This document shows positions 38,790-47,359 of a DNA stretch of 64,000 nt, in pieces. Source of the DNA: Pontixanthobacter aestiaquae (GTDB lineage Bacteria; Pseudomonadota; Alphaproteobacteria; Sphingomonadales; Sphingomonadaceae). Both the position numbers and the translations under genes were made by a program. The stretch is taken from assembly GCF_009827455.1 (NCBI RefSeq), contig NZ_WTYZ01000001.1, positions 2,489,001-2,553,000 of the forward strand, written 5' to 3'. The notes below the pieces were generated by a model that saw nothing but the letters and a program-made list of their open reading frames with translations, searched no databases and was not told the DNA's origin. How positions within the stretch are numbered: position 1 is the first letter of the stretch; the number at the start of each line of letters is the position of its first letter.

Positions 38790-38818
38790 ACCCCGCGCAT
38801 GATCTGCGCGGGGTTTTC
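38790..38818 (+). terminator. Rho-independent terminator
   Basis: CCCCGCGC-ATGATCT-GCGCGGGG followed by TTTTCT, 24 bases after the membrane-protein stop; it can also serve the convergent DUF2794 gene. Confidence 0.85.
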
Positions 38819-38835
38819 TATTGGGGCAGTCTAAC

Positions 38836-39195
38836 TTAATCGTCGATAGATTTGACGAGCCGGCGCTCAATCGGTGCCAGCACTCCAGACAGTTCGTGCC
38901 CCCGTTTTAACACTTGGCCATGCTCACCGAATAGCGTCCACATGCCTTGCTTGTTCCGCAGCGCAGGCCGTTTCTCTATCCGGGCTTGAGGCTTCTCGGC
39001 GGCACGCTTGAAAGCGTCGAACATCGCGCAGTCTTTGGTGAAGCCCATCGCATAATCGCGCCATTCTCCGGCTGCGACCATTCGACCATAGATATCGAGG
39101 ATGCGTTGCATTTCCTCCCGTGCAAACGCCACCTGCGCAGGCGGGCGTCCGGGAAATGCGATAATTCTGTCGGGAGTATCCGGAATGGACGCCAT
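38836..39195 (-). CDS. DUF2794 protein
   Basis: A 119-residue protein matching DUF2794, a small alphaproteobacterial family: IYGRMVAAGEWRDYAMGF, RIEKRPALRNKQG and LKRGHELSGVL. Function unknown. The ATG shares one base with the cysE stop (TGATG), so it is coupled to cysE. Confidence 0.88.
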   Translation of the reverse strand: MASIPDTPDRIIAFPGRPPAQVAFAREEMQRILDIYGRMVAAGEWRDYAMGFTKDCAMFDAFKRAAEKPQARIEKRPALRNKQGMWTLFGEHGQVLKRGHELSGVLAPIERRLVKSIDD

Positions 39196-39899
39196 CAGTC
39201 ACCGGTTCCGCTACGCGGCACCGGTTCTTCGGTATCCGATTTCATAGCAGCAAGTTCTGCCTTCATCAGTGCGACTTGCTTCTCAAGCTCGCCGATCCGG
39301 CCAGTGCCGCTTTCAATGGCTTCCTCGCACGGCTCATCGCACGGTGTGCCGTAAGGGATGAAGTCCTTGACCCATTCTTCCGCTGGAACCAGCGTAGAAC
39401 GCGCCTTGAGACCAATCATCGTTGCGCCTTCTGGTACGTCGTCGGTTACGACCGCATTCGCGCCAATACGCGCGCGCGGTCCAACAGTGATGGGGCCGAT
39501 AACTTGCGCGCCCGATCCGATAATTACATTATCCTGGATGGTGGGGTGACGCTTACCACCGACACCATTGGTCGGGTTGGTTCCACCCAAAGTGACACAT
39601 TGGTAGATCGTGACATTGTCACCGATTTCGGCAGTTTCGCCGACAACAGTAAAGCCGTGATCAATGAAGAAGTTTTTGCCGATAGTCGCGCCAGGGTGGA
39701 TATCGATCGCGGTAAGAAAGCGCGAGAAATGGTTGACAAGCCGGGCCAGAAAATAGAGCCGCGCATCAAACAGCCAATGCGCAATCCTGTGGAACCCGAG
39801 CGCCAACACACCCGGGTAGAAGAGAACTTCCCAGCGGGATCGCGGAGCGGGATCGCGGGCACGGATCGAGTCCAGATATTTGGTCAAACTACCGAACAT
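39195..39899 (-). CDS. cysE: Serine O-acetyltransferase
   Basis: 234 residues, the short (EpsC-like) form. It transfers acetyl from acetyl-CoA to serine, the first step of cysteine synthesis. The left-handed beta helix is marked by DIHPGATIGKNFFIDHG, the catalytic-region VTLGGT and GSGAQVIGPITVG. Start is ATG 39899 with GGGAG. A C-terminal coiled tail (IGELEKQVALMKAELAAM) is longer than in many relatives. Confidence 0.94.
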   Translation of the reverse strand: MFGSLTKYLDSIRARDPAPRSRWEVLFYPGVLALGFHRIAHWLFDARLYFLARLVNHFSRFLTAIDIHPGATIGKNFFIDHGFTVVGETAEIGDNVTIYQCVTLGGTNPTNGVGGKRHPTIQDNVIIGSGAQVIGPITVGPRARIGANAVVTDDVPEGATMIGLKARSTLVPAEEWVKDFIPYGTPCDEPCEEAIESGTGRIGELEKQVALMKAELAAMKSDTEEPVPRSGTGD

Positions 39900-39940
39900 G
39901 GTTCGATTCTCCCATCATTCTCAGCCGGATGCAAGTTGCC

Positions 39941-40552
39941 TCAGAAAAGGCGGGCTTGCTCTGGCCCCTGCACTGCCTCCAGCGCGTCACGCCAGATGCC
40001 TTGCGTTGCTGGTGCTTTACGTTCGAGGCTCAGTCGATCAATCGCCATCACAAGGCGTTCAATCGCGGCAAAGCTCCGCTCGGCACGCGGTACGAGATAG
40101 GTAAGCGCGCCCTCGCCCAACGCAAGGCCGCGCTGCATAGCAATGCTTTCAATCAAAGAAGCCGCCATGTCATCATCGGGCGTGCCAATGGTCAGATGCA
40201 GGGCTGCGCCCAAGCGCGAACGCAGGTCGGGCAGTTCGATTTCCCATTTCTCCGCATCGCTGATGAGCAACAGCGGTCGCCCTTCTTCCTGTGCGCGGTT
40301 CCACCGGTGGAATAGATCAGTCTCATCCAGCGCATCCGCGCCATCAATTGTGTCACCGGCATCTTGCGCAGCGAACCACCGACCTAGGATCGACTTTCCT
40401 GAGCGCTCTTCTCCGGTCAGGATCGCAGTCTTGAACGGCCAGGCGTCTGGATTGCGCAGTACCTCGATTGCCTTCTGGTTGGCATTGCCCACCACAATCC
40501 GCTCAGGATCGGCAGCGCGCTTATGCGACAGAGGCAGGGCAATTTGCGACAT
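39941..40552 (-). CDS. hdaA: HdaA-like DnaA-homologous regulator of replication initiation
   Basis: 203 residues from ATG 40552. A sliding-clamp-binding motif is at the extreme N-terminus (SQIALPLSH), followed by a DnaA-type AAA+ domain with LTGEERSGKSILGRW. With the clamp, HdaA stimulates ATP hydrolysis by DnaA and so limits re-initiation. It lies between the DUF2066-like gene and cysE on one strand, probably an operon. Confidence 0.9.
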   Translation of the reverse strand: MSQIALPLSHKRAADPERIVVGNANQKAIEVLRNPDAWPFKTAILTGEERSGKSILGRWFAAQDAGDTIDGADALDETDLFHRWNRAQEEGRPLLLISDAEKWEIELPDLRSRLGAALHLTIGTPDDDMAASLIESIAMQRGLALGEGALTYLVPRAERSFAAIERLVMAIDRLSLERKAPATQGIWRDALEAVQGPEQARLF

Positions 40553-40574
40553 ATCAGCGCTGGCGTAGCAGGTT

Positions 40575-41876
40575 TTAGCGGCGGATCGCGAGTGCGTTTG
40601 CACCCTGATTAACGGTGAAGCCGCGCGCCCGCAGGGCAGCTGCCAATGCGCCAATGTCGCCAGCATAGCTGACATTCATCACCGAAGTTCCACCAATTGC
40701 CAAACTGCTGGTCGCAGCACCCCGGACACCCGGTGTCGCGCGAACCGCTGCCAAAGTGGCATCAATTGCACCGGCATCCGGGCTGGCGAATTGGACGACA
40801 TAGCTAGACACAACAGCTGCGGCTGGTGCAGCCGGTGTTGGTGTAGACGGCGTAGCGGCGGTAGCTGTATCGGTTTCACCAGCCGCCGCAGCCGCAGCGG
40901 CTGCTTGCTCCTGCGCCCGCGCCGCGCGGCCAATCTCGATCAAGCGTTGAAGAACCGGATCAGTACCGCTCAGGCTGACATTTAGCGTCGGATTCGGGCG
41001 CAGCTTGCCATCGGCCATAGCTTGCTCGAAAATGTCATCGAAACGGCCGACTGCCTCGACAAGCATATCGGGCACGCCGCTGTGGCTGTCAGCCTCAAGG
41101 GTGAAACTGTCGAGATAGACATTGTCAGGCCCGTAGCGCGCAGTGAAAGTGCCTTGGACCGGACCGCCGGGATATCGGTAATCGAGCCGTGCAATCGGCA
41201 TGAGTACGTCCGCCGCTTCAAATTCGTCGAGAATATTGCGCCACCATATCCGGCTGCGGCGACCAGTTTGGCCAAATGTCAGAAGGAGGGAGTCTCCGCC
41301 AGCGCCCGAAGGCCGCACATAGTTTACGCGGCTCGAACCGGCCTGGTACTCCGCCCAAGCGCGCTGCCACGGATTGCGCTGCTCATACACCAGCTCTGAT
41401 CCGCCGCTGATGGTCACGGGAATAAGCAGCATCGGTGCCGATTGAGACCTTCGCGCATTGCCGCCAAGATAACGGGCCGCCCGGACACGGTCGAAAATCA
41501 CACCCAAAGTAGCGATATAGCGCTTGCCGCCAATGCTCTCGCGCTCGATCACGACCGCTGAAACCAGCGATTGGAGTTGCGAATCGGGCATCTGCGGCCC
41601 GCCCAATGTCGCCCATGCATCGCGCTGCGCCTGCCGCCAGCCCTTCTCGCGGGCTGCCTCCGCACTCTCGTCGCGAACATCGACTTTAATCCCGCTGACA
41701 TCCAGATCGCTGCTGCTGACAACCGCCGCAATGCCGCGATCACCCTCTACCTGAGCAACCAAAACACGGCTCAACAGCATCGCGCACACCAATGCAGCCA
41801 GTACCGCAGAGGTCTGGAGCAGAGCGCGCCAATTGAAATGGCGCGAAGGGGTCAAAGAGGCGTTTGCATGGGCCAT
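40575..41876 (-). CDS. Exported DUF2066-like protein with Ala/Pro linker and C-terminal domain
   Basis: 433 residues. A signal anchor (LQTSAVLAALVCAMLLSRVL) precedes a domain resembling DUF2066 (KVDVRDESAEAAREKGWRQA, GGKRYIATLGVIFDR). A low-complexity Ala/Thr/Pro linker leads to a small C-terminal alpha/beta domain (SYVVQFASPDAGAIDATLAA) of ferredoxin-like look. DUF2066 genes often sit beside hda and purM, as here. Function unknown. Divergent from purM. Confidence 0.72.
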   Translation of the reverse strand: MAHANASLTPSRHFNWRALLQTSAVLAALVCAMLLSRVLVAQVEGDRGIAAVVSSSDLDVSGIKVDVRDESAEAAREKGWRQAQRDAWATLGGPQMPDSQLQSLVSAVVIERESIGGKRYIATLGVIFDRVRAARYLGGNARRSQSAPMLLIPVTISGGSELVYEQRNPWQRAWAEYQAGSSRVNYVRPSGAGGDSLLLTFGQTGRRSRIWWRNILDEFEAADVLMPIARLDYRYPGGPVQGTFTARYGPDNVYLDSFTLEADSHSGVPDMLVEAVGRFDDIFEQAMADGKLRPNPTLNVSLSGTDPVLQRLIEIGRAARAQEQAAAAAAAAGETDTATAATPSTPTPAAPAAAVVSSYVVQFASPDAGAIDATLAAVRATPGVRGAATSSLAIGGTSVMNVSYAGDIGALAAALRARGFTVNQGANALAIRR

Positions 41877-41947
41877 CGGGGAAAACTCGGCGCCTTTTGC
41901 CCAAACACACGTGGAAATCCAAGCGCGAATGACTAAAGCCTGTGGTC

Positions 41948-43054
41948 ATGTCGTCAGAAAATGAATCCACAGAGAGCTATACCTACGCCAAAGCTGGCGT
42001 TTCTATTGATGCTGGCAACGCATTGGTGAAGGCCATTGGGCCGTTAGTGAAGGTCACCGCGCGGCCCGGAGCGGATTCGGAGATTGGCGGATTTGGCGGG
42101 TTCTTCGACCCGAAAGCCGCTGGCTACAAAGACCCACTACTGGTCGCAGCAAATGATGGTGTCGGGACCAAGCTGAAACTCGCGATTGATTTCGACCGGC
42201 ATGATAGCGTCGGCATCGATCTGGTCGCGATGTGCGTCAACGACCTTATCGTTCAGGGCGCGGAACCACTGTTTTTTCTGGACTATTTCGCGACGGGCAA
42301 GCTGGAAACCGGCGTCGCCGAGCGTGTCGTCGCGGGCATTGCAGGCGGTTGCACCGAATCCGGCTGCGCATTGATCGGCGGTGAAACGGCAGAAATGCCG
42401 GGCATGTATGGCGAAGGGGATTATGACCTTGCAGGCTTCTGTGTTGGCGCAGTTGAACGCGGTGAGCAATTGACCGGCGACAAAGTCGCGCCGGGTCAGG
42501 TGCTGCTCGGCCTCGCCAGTTCAGGTGTCCATTCCAACGGCTATTCACTGGTTAGAAGGCTGGCGGCGGACAAAGGCTGGAAATTGGATGCCCCTGCGCC
42601 ATTTGATAGCGAGAAACTGCTGATCGACGCGCTGATCGAGCCGACACGAATCTATGTGAAGAGCCTGCTGCCTGCGATTCGCAGCGGCAAGATTGCCGCC
42701 TTGGCGCATATTACCGGTGGCGGTTTGCTCGAAAATATCCCGCGCGTTCTGCCCGAAGGCGCACATGCGACAGTTGATGCATCAGCCTGGGAGCAGCCTG
42801 CACTGATGGCGTTCCTGCAAGAACAAGGGAACATCGATCCAGCCGAAATGGCGCGTACTTTCAACTGCGGCGTCGGAATGATTTTGGCGGTCGATGCCGA
42901 TCAGGTCGATAGTGTGACTGCCGAACTCGAGGCCGTAGGAGAGACCGTTCTACAAGTCGGTACGATCGGTGAAGGCCCGCGCGGCTGTACTGTCCACGGC
43001 GCGGCGGGCACTTGGTCTTCCACCGACGAGTGGAAGGCCGAACACCTTGCCTGA
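41948..43054 (+). CDS. purM: Phosphoribosylformylglycinamidine cyclo-ligase
   Basis: 368 residues; ATG 41948 gives [20 protein letters not shown] (a GTG at 41942 is in frame). Signatures are [19 protein letters not shown] and [11 protein letters not shown]. It closes the imidazole ring to make AIR in purine synthesis. It is followed by purN with an overlap of eight bases. Confidence 0.96.
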   Translation: MSSENESTESYTYAKAGVSIDAGNALVKAIGPLVKVTARPGADSEIGGFGGFFDPKAAGYKDPLLVAANDGVGTKLKLAIDFDRHDSVGIDLVAMCVNDLIVQGAEPLFFLDYFATGKLETGVAERVVAGIAGGCTESGCALIGGETAEMPGMYGEGDYDLAGFCVGAVERGEQLTGDKVAPGQVLLGLASSGVHSNGYSLVRRLAADKGWKLDAPAPFDSEKLLIDALIEPTRIYVKSLLPAIRSGKIAALAHITGGGLLENIPRVLPEGAHATVDASAWEQPALMAFLQEQGNIDPAEMARTFNCGVGMILAVDADQVDSVTAELEAVGETVLQVGTIGEGPRGCTVHGAAGTWSSTDEWKAEHLA

Positions 43055-44021
43055 GAGGGTACCCGAAAAAGCAAAAGTCGCCATCCTGATTTCGGGGACC
43101 GGCACCAATATGGCCGCCCTGCTCTTTGCCAGCCGCCTTCCGGATTCAGCATTTGAGATTGTACTGGTCGCCAGCAACAAAACCGATGCCGCCGGGCTCA
43201 TGCTGGCTTCGGGTGAAGGCATCGGTACCTTTGCGCATTCGCACACAGGTATGGAACGCGCAGAGCACGATGCTTTGATGGAAAAGGCTGTGCTCGATGC
43301 GGGTGCTGAATACATCATCCTCGCCGGATATATGCGCATCCTCTCACCGGAATTTACCAAGCGCTGGCACGGTAAGATGCTCAATATCCATCCCTCACTT
43401 CTGCCCAAATACCGCGGTCTCGAAACGCATAAGCGCGCCATCGAGGCTGGCGATTCCGTGTCCGGTGCATCCGTCCATCTGGTCTCGAGCGAATTGGACG
43501 CGGGCGAAGTCCTCGGCCAGATCGAAGTGAAGATCGGTGCGGGTGACACCCCGGAAACACTGGCAGAACGCGTAAAATTGGCCGAGCATCAACTCTATCC
43601 CCGCGTTGTGAACGATTATGTCGGGCGGATATTCGATGCCGATTGGCTTCTCGGCCAAGTCCGAACTCTGGTGATGGATCTGCCCGAAACCGAAGAACGC
43701 CCGAGCCATGGCGCGCCGGGCTGGCGCACCGCCGGCAAGAGCGGCAAATATTTCGCCTATTTCAGCGATCAGCATCACGGCGTCGAACATATCGCATTGC
43801 TTGCCAAAACCAGTGGGCAGGACGAGATGATGGCCCTGATCGACCGCGACCCGGGCACCTTCTTCAAGCCCGCATTTTACGGCGCCAGCGGATGGATCGG
43901 GATTATCCTCAACCGTGCTGGCTGCGATTGGGATCAGGTCGAGCATTGGCTTAAACGCAGTTGGCAAGCGGTCGCGCCGAAACGCCTGACCAAATTGCTC
44001 GACGCCGCCGACGAGTTCTAG
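43047..44021 (+). CDS. purN: Phosphoribosylglycinamide formyltransferase fused to an MmcQ/YjbR-like domain
   Basis: About 324 residues from TTG 43047 (GGAAGG nine bases upstream), overlapping the purM stop. Residues 1-195 are Pur[31 protein letters not shown] and the catalytic Asp in [12 protein letters not shown]. Residues from about 197 ([45 protein letters not shown]) match the MmcQ/YjbR fold, a DNA-binding-like CyaY-type domain that is normally a separate protein. The frame is continuous without a stop. PurN adds the formyl group to GAR in step 3 of purine synthesis; the role of the tail is unknown. Confidence 0.88.
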   Translation: MPERVPEKAKVAILISGTGTNMAALLFASRLPDSAFEIVLVASNKTDAAGLMLASGEGIGTFAHSHTGMERAEHDALMEKAVLDAGAEYIILAGYMRILSPEFTKRWHGKMLNIHPSLLPKYRGLETHKRAIEAGDSVSGASVHLVSSELDAGEVLGQIEVKIGAGDTPETLAERVKLAEHQLYPRVVNDYVGRIFDADWLLGQVRTLVMDLPETEERPSHGAPGWRTAGKSGKYFAYFSDQHHGVEHIALLAKTSGQDEMMALIDRDPGTFFKPAFYGASGWIGIILNRAGCDWDQVEHWLKRSWQAVAPKRLTKLLDAADEF

Positions 44022-45209
44022 GTGGCCCCGCCCCGCACCAGCCTCCTCGCCCGTGCGCCGATTGTCGATACGCTCTCGCGCGGTTTGCAGACAGCATGGG
44101 ATAAAGGCTGGGCGCCGCCAATTCTGCTCGAGCCAGACGTGCTATGGGATCGCGCGACAAACGGGCATGAAGCGAAGGACGAATTCAGCGGACGCAGCGC
44201 GGAGGATGCCGCCGATTTCCGCGAACGCCTCGACAAACTGTGCCGCTCACTGAACGAGGAGGCGCGGCTTAACCCGATGGGCCGCGCATTTGCGCATGGT
44301 CAACTGGTCAGGTCGATCAAGCAGCGCTTCGCTTTGGGCAAGCTCTGGCGCGATCGGCCAGCGTTACTCAAAACCAAGATCGCCCCTCCGATCATCATAG
44401 TCGGTCAGATGCGCGCCGGCACCACGCGTATGCACCGGCTCCTCGCCGCTGACCCTGGCCATTCCGCAACACGGTTTAGCGATAGCTGGCACCCCGTTCC
44501 GCGCACGCCCGACTTGCGGCCCGTCTGGAGCGGCGCAGCGCTGATCTTTGCCCGCGCGTTGAACCCGTGGCTGGAGACCATTCACCCGTTCGGCGCGGCG
44601 CGCGCAGATGAAGAGCTAGGCTGGCTCGCAGGAGCCTTTGACCATTGTGCATATGAGGCCCAGTGGCACATCCCGAGCTATGTAGCCTTCAGCGAGGCCC
44701 GCGATGCGACACCGGTATATCGCGAATTCATCCGCATATTACGCACAGATGCTGCCAGTCACGGCAATGCGGGCAAGCCGCGTGTGATGAAAGTGCCGCA
44801 ATTCTCCGAGGATTTGACAGAATTGCTCGCACAATTCCCGGAAGCGCGAATTGTGGTCGCCGAACGCGATGCCGAATCCACAATCCGAAGCTCGGTTTCG
44901 CTGGTCGCCAACCAGATGGGGATGCAGTCCGATCATATCGATCTTGAAAGAATTGAGACGGAGTGGGCACGCAAAACACGGCTACGCCGATATAGAGCAA
45001 CCAAGGCACTAGCGGACTTCGGCGGCCGTATTGCACATGTCGATTTCGCGGCACTGGACGCGAATTGGGAGGCTGCGATCAAGACAGTCTATGCTGCGCT
45101 TGATATCCCGCTCACGGAGACTGCCTTGGAGGCGATGCGCAGCGAGCAAGATCGTGCGGACAAATCTGCCCACAAAAAGCACCGCGCGCAACTGGACAAC
45201 GGAACGTAA
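44022..45209 (+). CDS. Sulfotransferase-family protein
   Basis: 395 residues starting at GTG 44022, directly after the purN stop. The PAPS phosphosulfate loop is VGQMRAGTTRMHRLLA, and the 3'-phosphate region is ARIVVAERDAESTIRSSVS. The N-terminal 110 residues are an added helical part. The acceptor is unknown. Cotranscription with purMN is likely from spacing, although a functional tie is not evident. Confidence 0.87.
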   Translation: MAPPRTSLLARAPIVDTLSRGLQTAWDKGWAPPILLEPDVLWDRATNGHEAKDEFSGRSAEDAADFRERLDKLCRSLNEEARLNPMGRAFAHGQLVRSIKQRFALGKLWRDRPALLKTKIAPPIIIVGQMRAGTTRMHRLLAADPGHSATRFSDSWHPVPRTPDLRPVWSGAALIFARALNPWLETIHPFGAARADEELGWLAGAFDHCAYEAQWHIPSYVAFSEARDATPVYREFIRILRTDAASHGNAGKPRVMKVPQFSEDLTELLAQFPEARIVVAERDAESTIRSSVSLVANQMGMQSDHIDLERIETEWARKTRLRRYRATKALADFGGRIAHVDFAALDANWEAAIKTVYAALDIPLTETALEAMRSEQDRADKSAHKKHRAQLDNGT

Positions 45210-45213
45210 CGGC

Positions 45214-45465
45214 CTAGCTCGTTTCTCGCGCCGCGTTCACAATCGCCGTAATCTCATCAAGCAACACCAAACGTTCTTTCTTGAGCGTCTCCATCCGTTC
45301 GTCCGATGCAGCATCGACTTGCGCTTCAATGCGGTGGATATCGCGATTCACTTTGTGATACTCGTCCGACAAAGTGCTGAAACGCCCTCCGTTCATTTTG
45401 AGCCGGTGCAGAATATCGGTATCTTTTGAAAATACCGCACCGAGTTCGTGGGGAGTGTGTGCCAT
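45214..45465 (-). CDS. DUF465 (YdcH-like) coiled-coil protein
   Basis: 83 residues beginning AHTPHELGAVFSKDTDILHR at ATG 45465, with GGAAAGGA upstream. The antiparallel helical hairpin (FSTLSDEYHKVNRDIHRIEA, ERMETLKKERLVLLDEI) is typical of DUF465. Function unknown. Confidence 0.85.
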   Translation of the reverse strand: MAHTPHELGAVFSKDTDILHRLKMNGGRFSTLSDEYHKVNRDIHRIEAQVDAASDERMETLKKERLVLLDEITAIVNAARETS

Positions 45466-45551
45466 GGGAAGTCCTTTCCGATTATGGCTGTCACAGTCCG
45501 CCATTTGGCGCACATATGCTTTGCGCCAGATCAAAAACGCAAAGATATATG

Positions 45552-45583
45552 AAAAAGCCCCGCCGGATCACTCCGACGGGGCC
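45552..45583 (-). terminator. Rho-independent terminator after ndk
   Basis: On the minus strand GCCCCGTCGG ... CCGGCGGGGC followed by TTTTTC, about 35 bases past the ndk stop. Confidence 0.85.
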
Positions 45584-45617
45584 AAATCTGTTCGGACCAG
45601 ATGGTCAGAGTGGTCGT

Positions 45618-46040
45618 TTAGCCGACAATCTCGTCTTCGTTGAAGAAATATGCAATTTCGATAGCGGCGTTTTCGTCGCTATCGCTGCCGTGTACCGAGT
45701 TGGCTTCAATGCTTTCGGCGACTTCCTTGCGAATTGTGCCTGGCGCGGCATCGGCCGGATTGGTCGCGCCCATGATGTCACGATTGCGCTGCATCGCGTT
45801 TTCGCCTTCGAGCACTTGCACAACGACAGGGCCGCTGATCATGAAATCGACCAGTTCGCCGAAGAACGGACGCTCTTTGTGAACTGCATAGAAGCCTTCG
45901 GCTTGCTCTCGCGTCATCTGGATGCGCTTGGATGCGACAACGCGCAGGCCAGCTTCTTCCAGCATCTTGGTGACTTTGCCGGTCAGATTGCGCTTGGTTG
46001 CATCAGGTTTGATGATCGAAAATGTGCGGGTAACCGCCAT
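45618..46040 (-). CDS. ndk: Nucleoside diphosphate kinase
   Basis: 140 residues, the family length. [20 protein letters not shown] opens the protein, and the phosphorylated histidine lies in [13 protein letters not shown]. It balances NTP pools using ATP. ATG 46040 with GGAA upstream. A terminator follows. Confidence 0.97.
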   Translation of the reverse strand: MAVTRTFSIIKPDATKRNLTGKVTKMLEEAGLRVVASKRIQMTREQAEGFYAVHKERPFFGELVDFMISGPVVVQVLEGENAMQRNRDIMGATNPADAAPGTIRKEVAESIEANSVHGSDSDENAAIEIAYFFNEDEIVG

Positions 46041-46156
46041 GGGAAATTCCTTGCAATAAATGAGTATTAAACGGGGGTACAATTGTTGCGCGGCCCCGTA
46101 GCTGGGAACGCGCATAATCGCAAGTTATCCGTGCAGTCTCCCCGTCGGCGCGCGGC

Positions 46157-46657
46157 CTATTGTGCGAACTTGTCGCCGATCATCAATTGTCCGTTAGTAG
46201 CATCACCATTGGGTGTGGCCATAAAGCTGAACCCGGTTCCGGATTCACTCTCGCCTCCGATCATCGTCATGGCGCCGGTCTTAACCTCTGTCTCGATCTT
46301 GATTCCTGCGGCTTCGGCCTGTTTGCGGTAGAACGCGACCATATCCGCAGCCGAGGCATCGCTTGTCATCGACACCATTGCACCTTTGTCGCCCTCGCGG
46401 TCGATTATAACATTGTTCAGCACTTCCGCACCCGGGTAAATGCTAAAGCCGCTTGGCAGATCAACCGGAACATCTGCGCCGGTGCGCACTGTAGCTGTTC
46501 CGTCCTCGGTTTCCGCAGTAATAGTCGCACCGCCACTATCGGTATCGAGCGTGTAATCGATCTCTTCGCCATCTTCCGTCGTGATGGTGCCGGATCGCTC
46601 CGCTCCACAGGCCGAGAGGAGCAATAGTCCGGTTACTGCTGCGATGATGCGCTTCAT
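46157..46657 (-). CDS. Lipoprotein of unknown function
   Basis: 166 residues from ATG 46657 (GAGAGGGAA upstream). Signal peptide IIAAVTGLLLLSACG carries a lipobox LSAC. The mature part has an acidic repetitive beta stretch (GEEIDYTLDTDSGGATITAE) and then a domain (GFSIYPGAEVLNNVII, DMVAFYRKQAEAAGIKI) of the kind seen in alphaproteobacterial envelope proteins. No function assigned. Confidence 0.8.
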   Translation of the reverse strand: MKRIIAAVTGLLLLSACGAERSGTITTEDGEEIDYTLDTDSGGATITAETEDGTATVRTGADVPVDLPSGFSIYPGAEVLNNVIIDREGDKGAMVSMTSDASAADMVAFYRKQAEAAGIKIETEVKTGAMTMIGGESESGTGFSFMATPNGDATNGQLMIGDKFAQ

Positions 46658-46721
46658 GGTAATTCCCTCTCCAAAATTTCGATTGGGGATATTTATACAA
46701 TCGGACCGAGAGAGTCCAAAG

Positions 46722-47159
46722 TCAGGCCATCTGCGCCCACTTGCCGCCTTCCTGTTTCCAGAAATTGCGTTCCATACCCTCAACGTCACCGAGCGATTTC
46801 CAGCAGGCGCGCGCTTCCTGCAGCCGGTCATCGCCGAACAGCAGGAATGCGCGATCAAAGCCATCGGTATCATCGCGCCATTGTCCATCGGCAAGGACAA
46901 CATACTTGGCCGCATTAGGCGCAGACATTGCATTTGAAAGCAGAACCGGTTGTCGCGCTTCATGCGCCTCACCGGCTTTGCCATGCGCCAGAAACGCCTC
47001 AGGCGCGGCCTCCCAAAGTTGCTTGTCTATGCGGTCCAATTGCTCGCCATCATCTGAAACCACCAACAGCTTCTCACCCGCCATCTTGGTCGCACGCGCC
47101 AGCAGCGGCACGACCAATTCCGCCGGATCGCGGCTAAGCTGGTAGAAATCGACGCGCAT
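46722..47159 (-). CDS. holC: DNA polymerase III subunit chi
   Basis: 145 residues from ATG 47159. RVDFYQLSRDPAELVVPLLA, GEKLLVVSDDGEQLDRIDKQLW and the Asp-rich FDRAFLLFGDD are HolC features. Chi links the clamp loader to single-strand binding protein. Its start shares one base with the DUF2256 stop. In many proteobacteria holC follows pepA, as here. Confidence 0.92.
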   Translation of the reverse strand: MRVDFYQLSRDPAELVVPLLARATKMAGEKLLVVSDDGEQLDRIDKQLWEAAPEAFLAHGKAGEAHEARQPVLLSNAMSAPNAAKYVVLADGQWRDDTDGFDRAFLLFGDDRLQEARACWKSLGDVEGMERNFWKQEGGKWAQMA

Positions 47160-47314
47160 CAGCTCTTGGTCTCGACCTTCGTTCGTTTGCAGCGGTCCGA
47201 ACAATAGCGAACATTGTCCCAATCGCGTGCCCATTTCTTGCGCCAGTTGAACGGCAGCCCGCACGATGCACAAATCTTGCTCGGCAAATCACCCTTTTTG
47301 CGCATCTTGGGCAT
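47159..47314 (-). CDS. DUF2256 zinc-ribbon protein, 51 residues
   Basis: A small gene of 51 codons. It has [20 protein letters not shown] (CxxC), then [17 protein letters not shown] (CxxxC): the DUF2256 pattern of four cysteines and conserved Trp. ATG 47314 is chosen; ATG 47305 is in frame. The stop overlaps holC as TGATG. Function unknown; it may bind zinc. Confidence 0.88.
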   Translation of the reverse strand: MPKMRKKGDLPSKICASCGLPFNWRKKWARDWDNVRYCSDRCKRTKVETKS

Positions 47315-47359
47315 CTTTAACAGCCTACCGCTTCGCTACTTGAGGCCATAAGACCGCCA

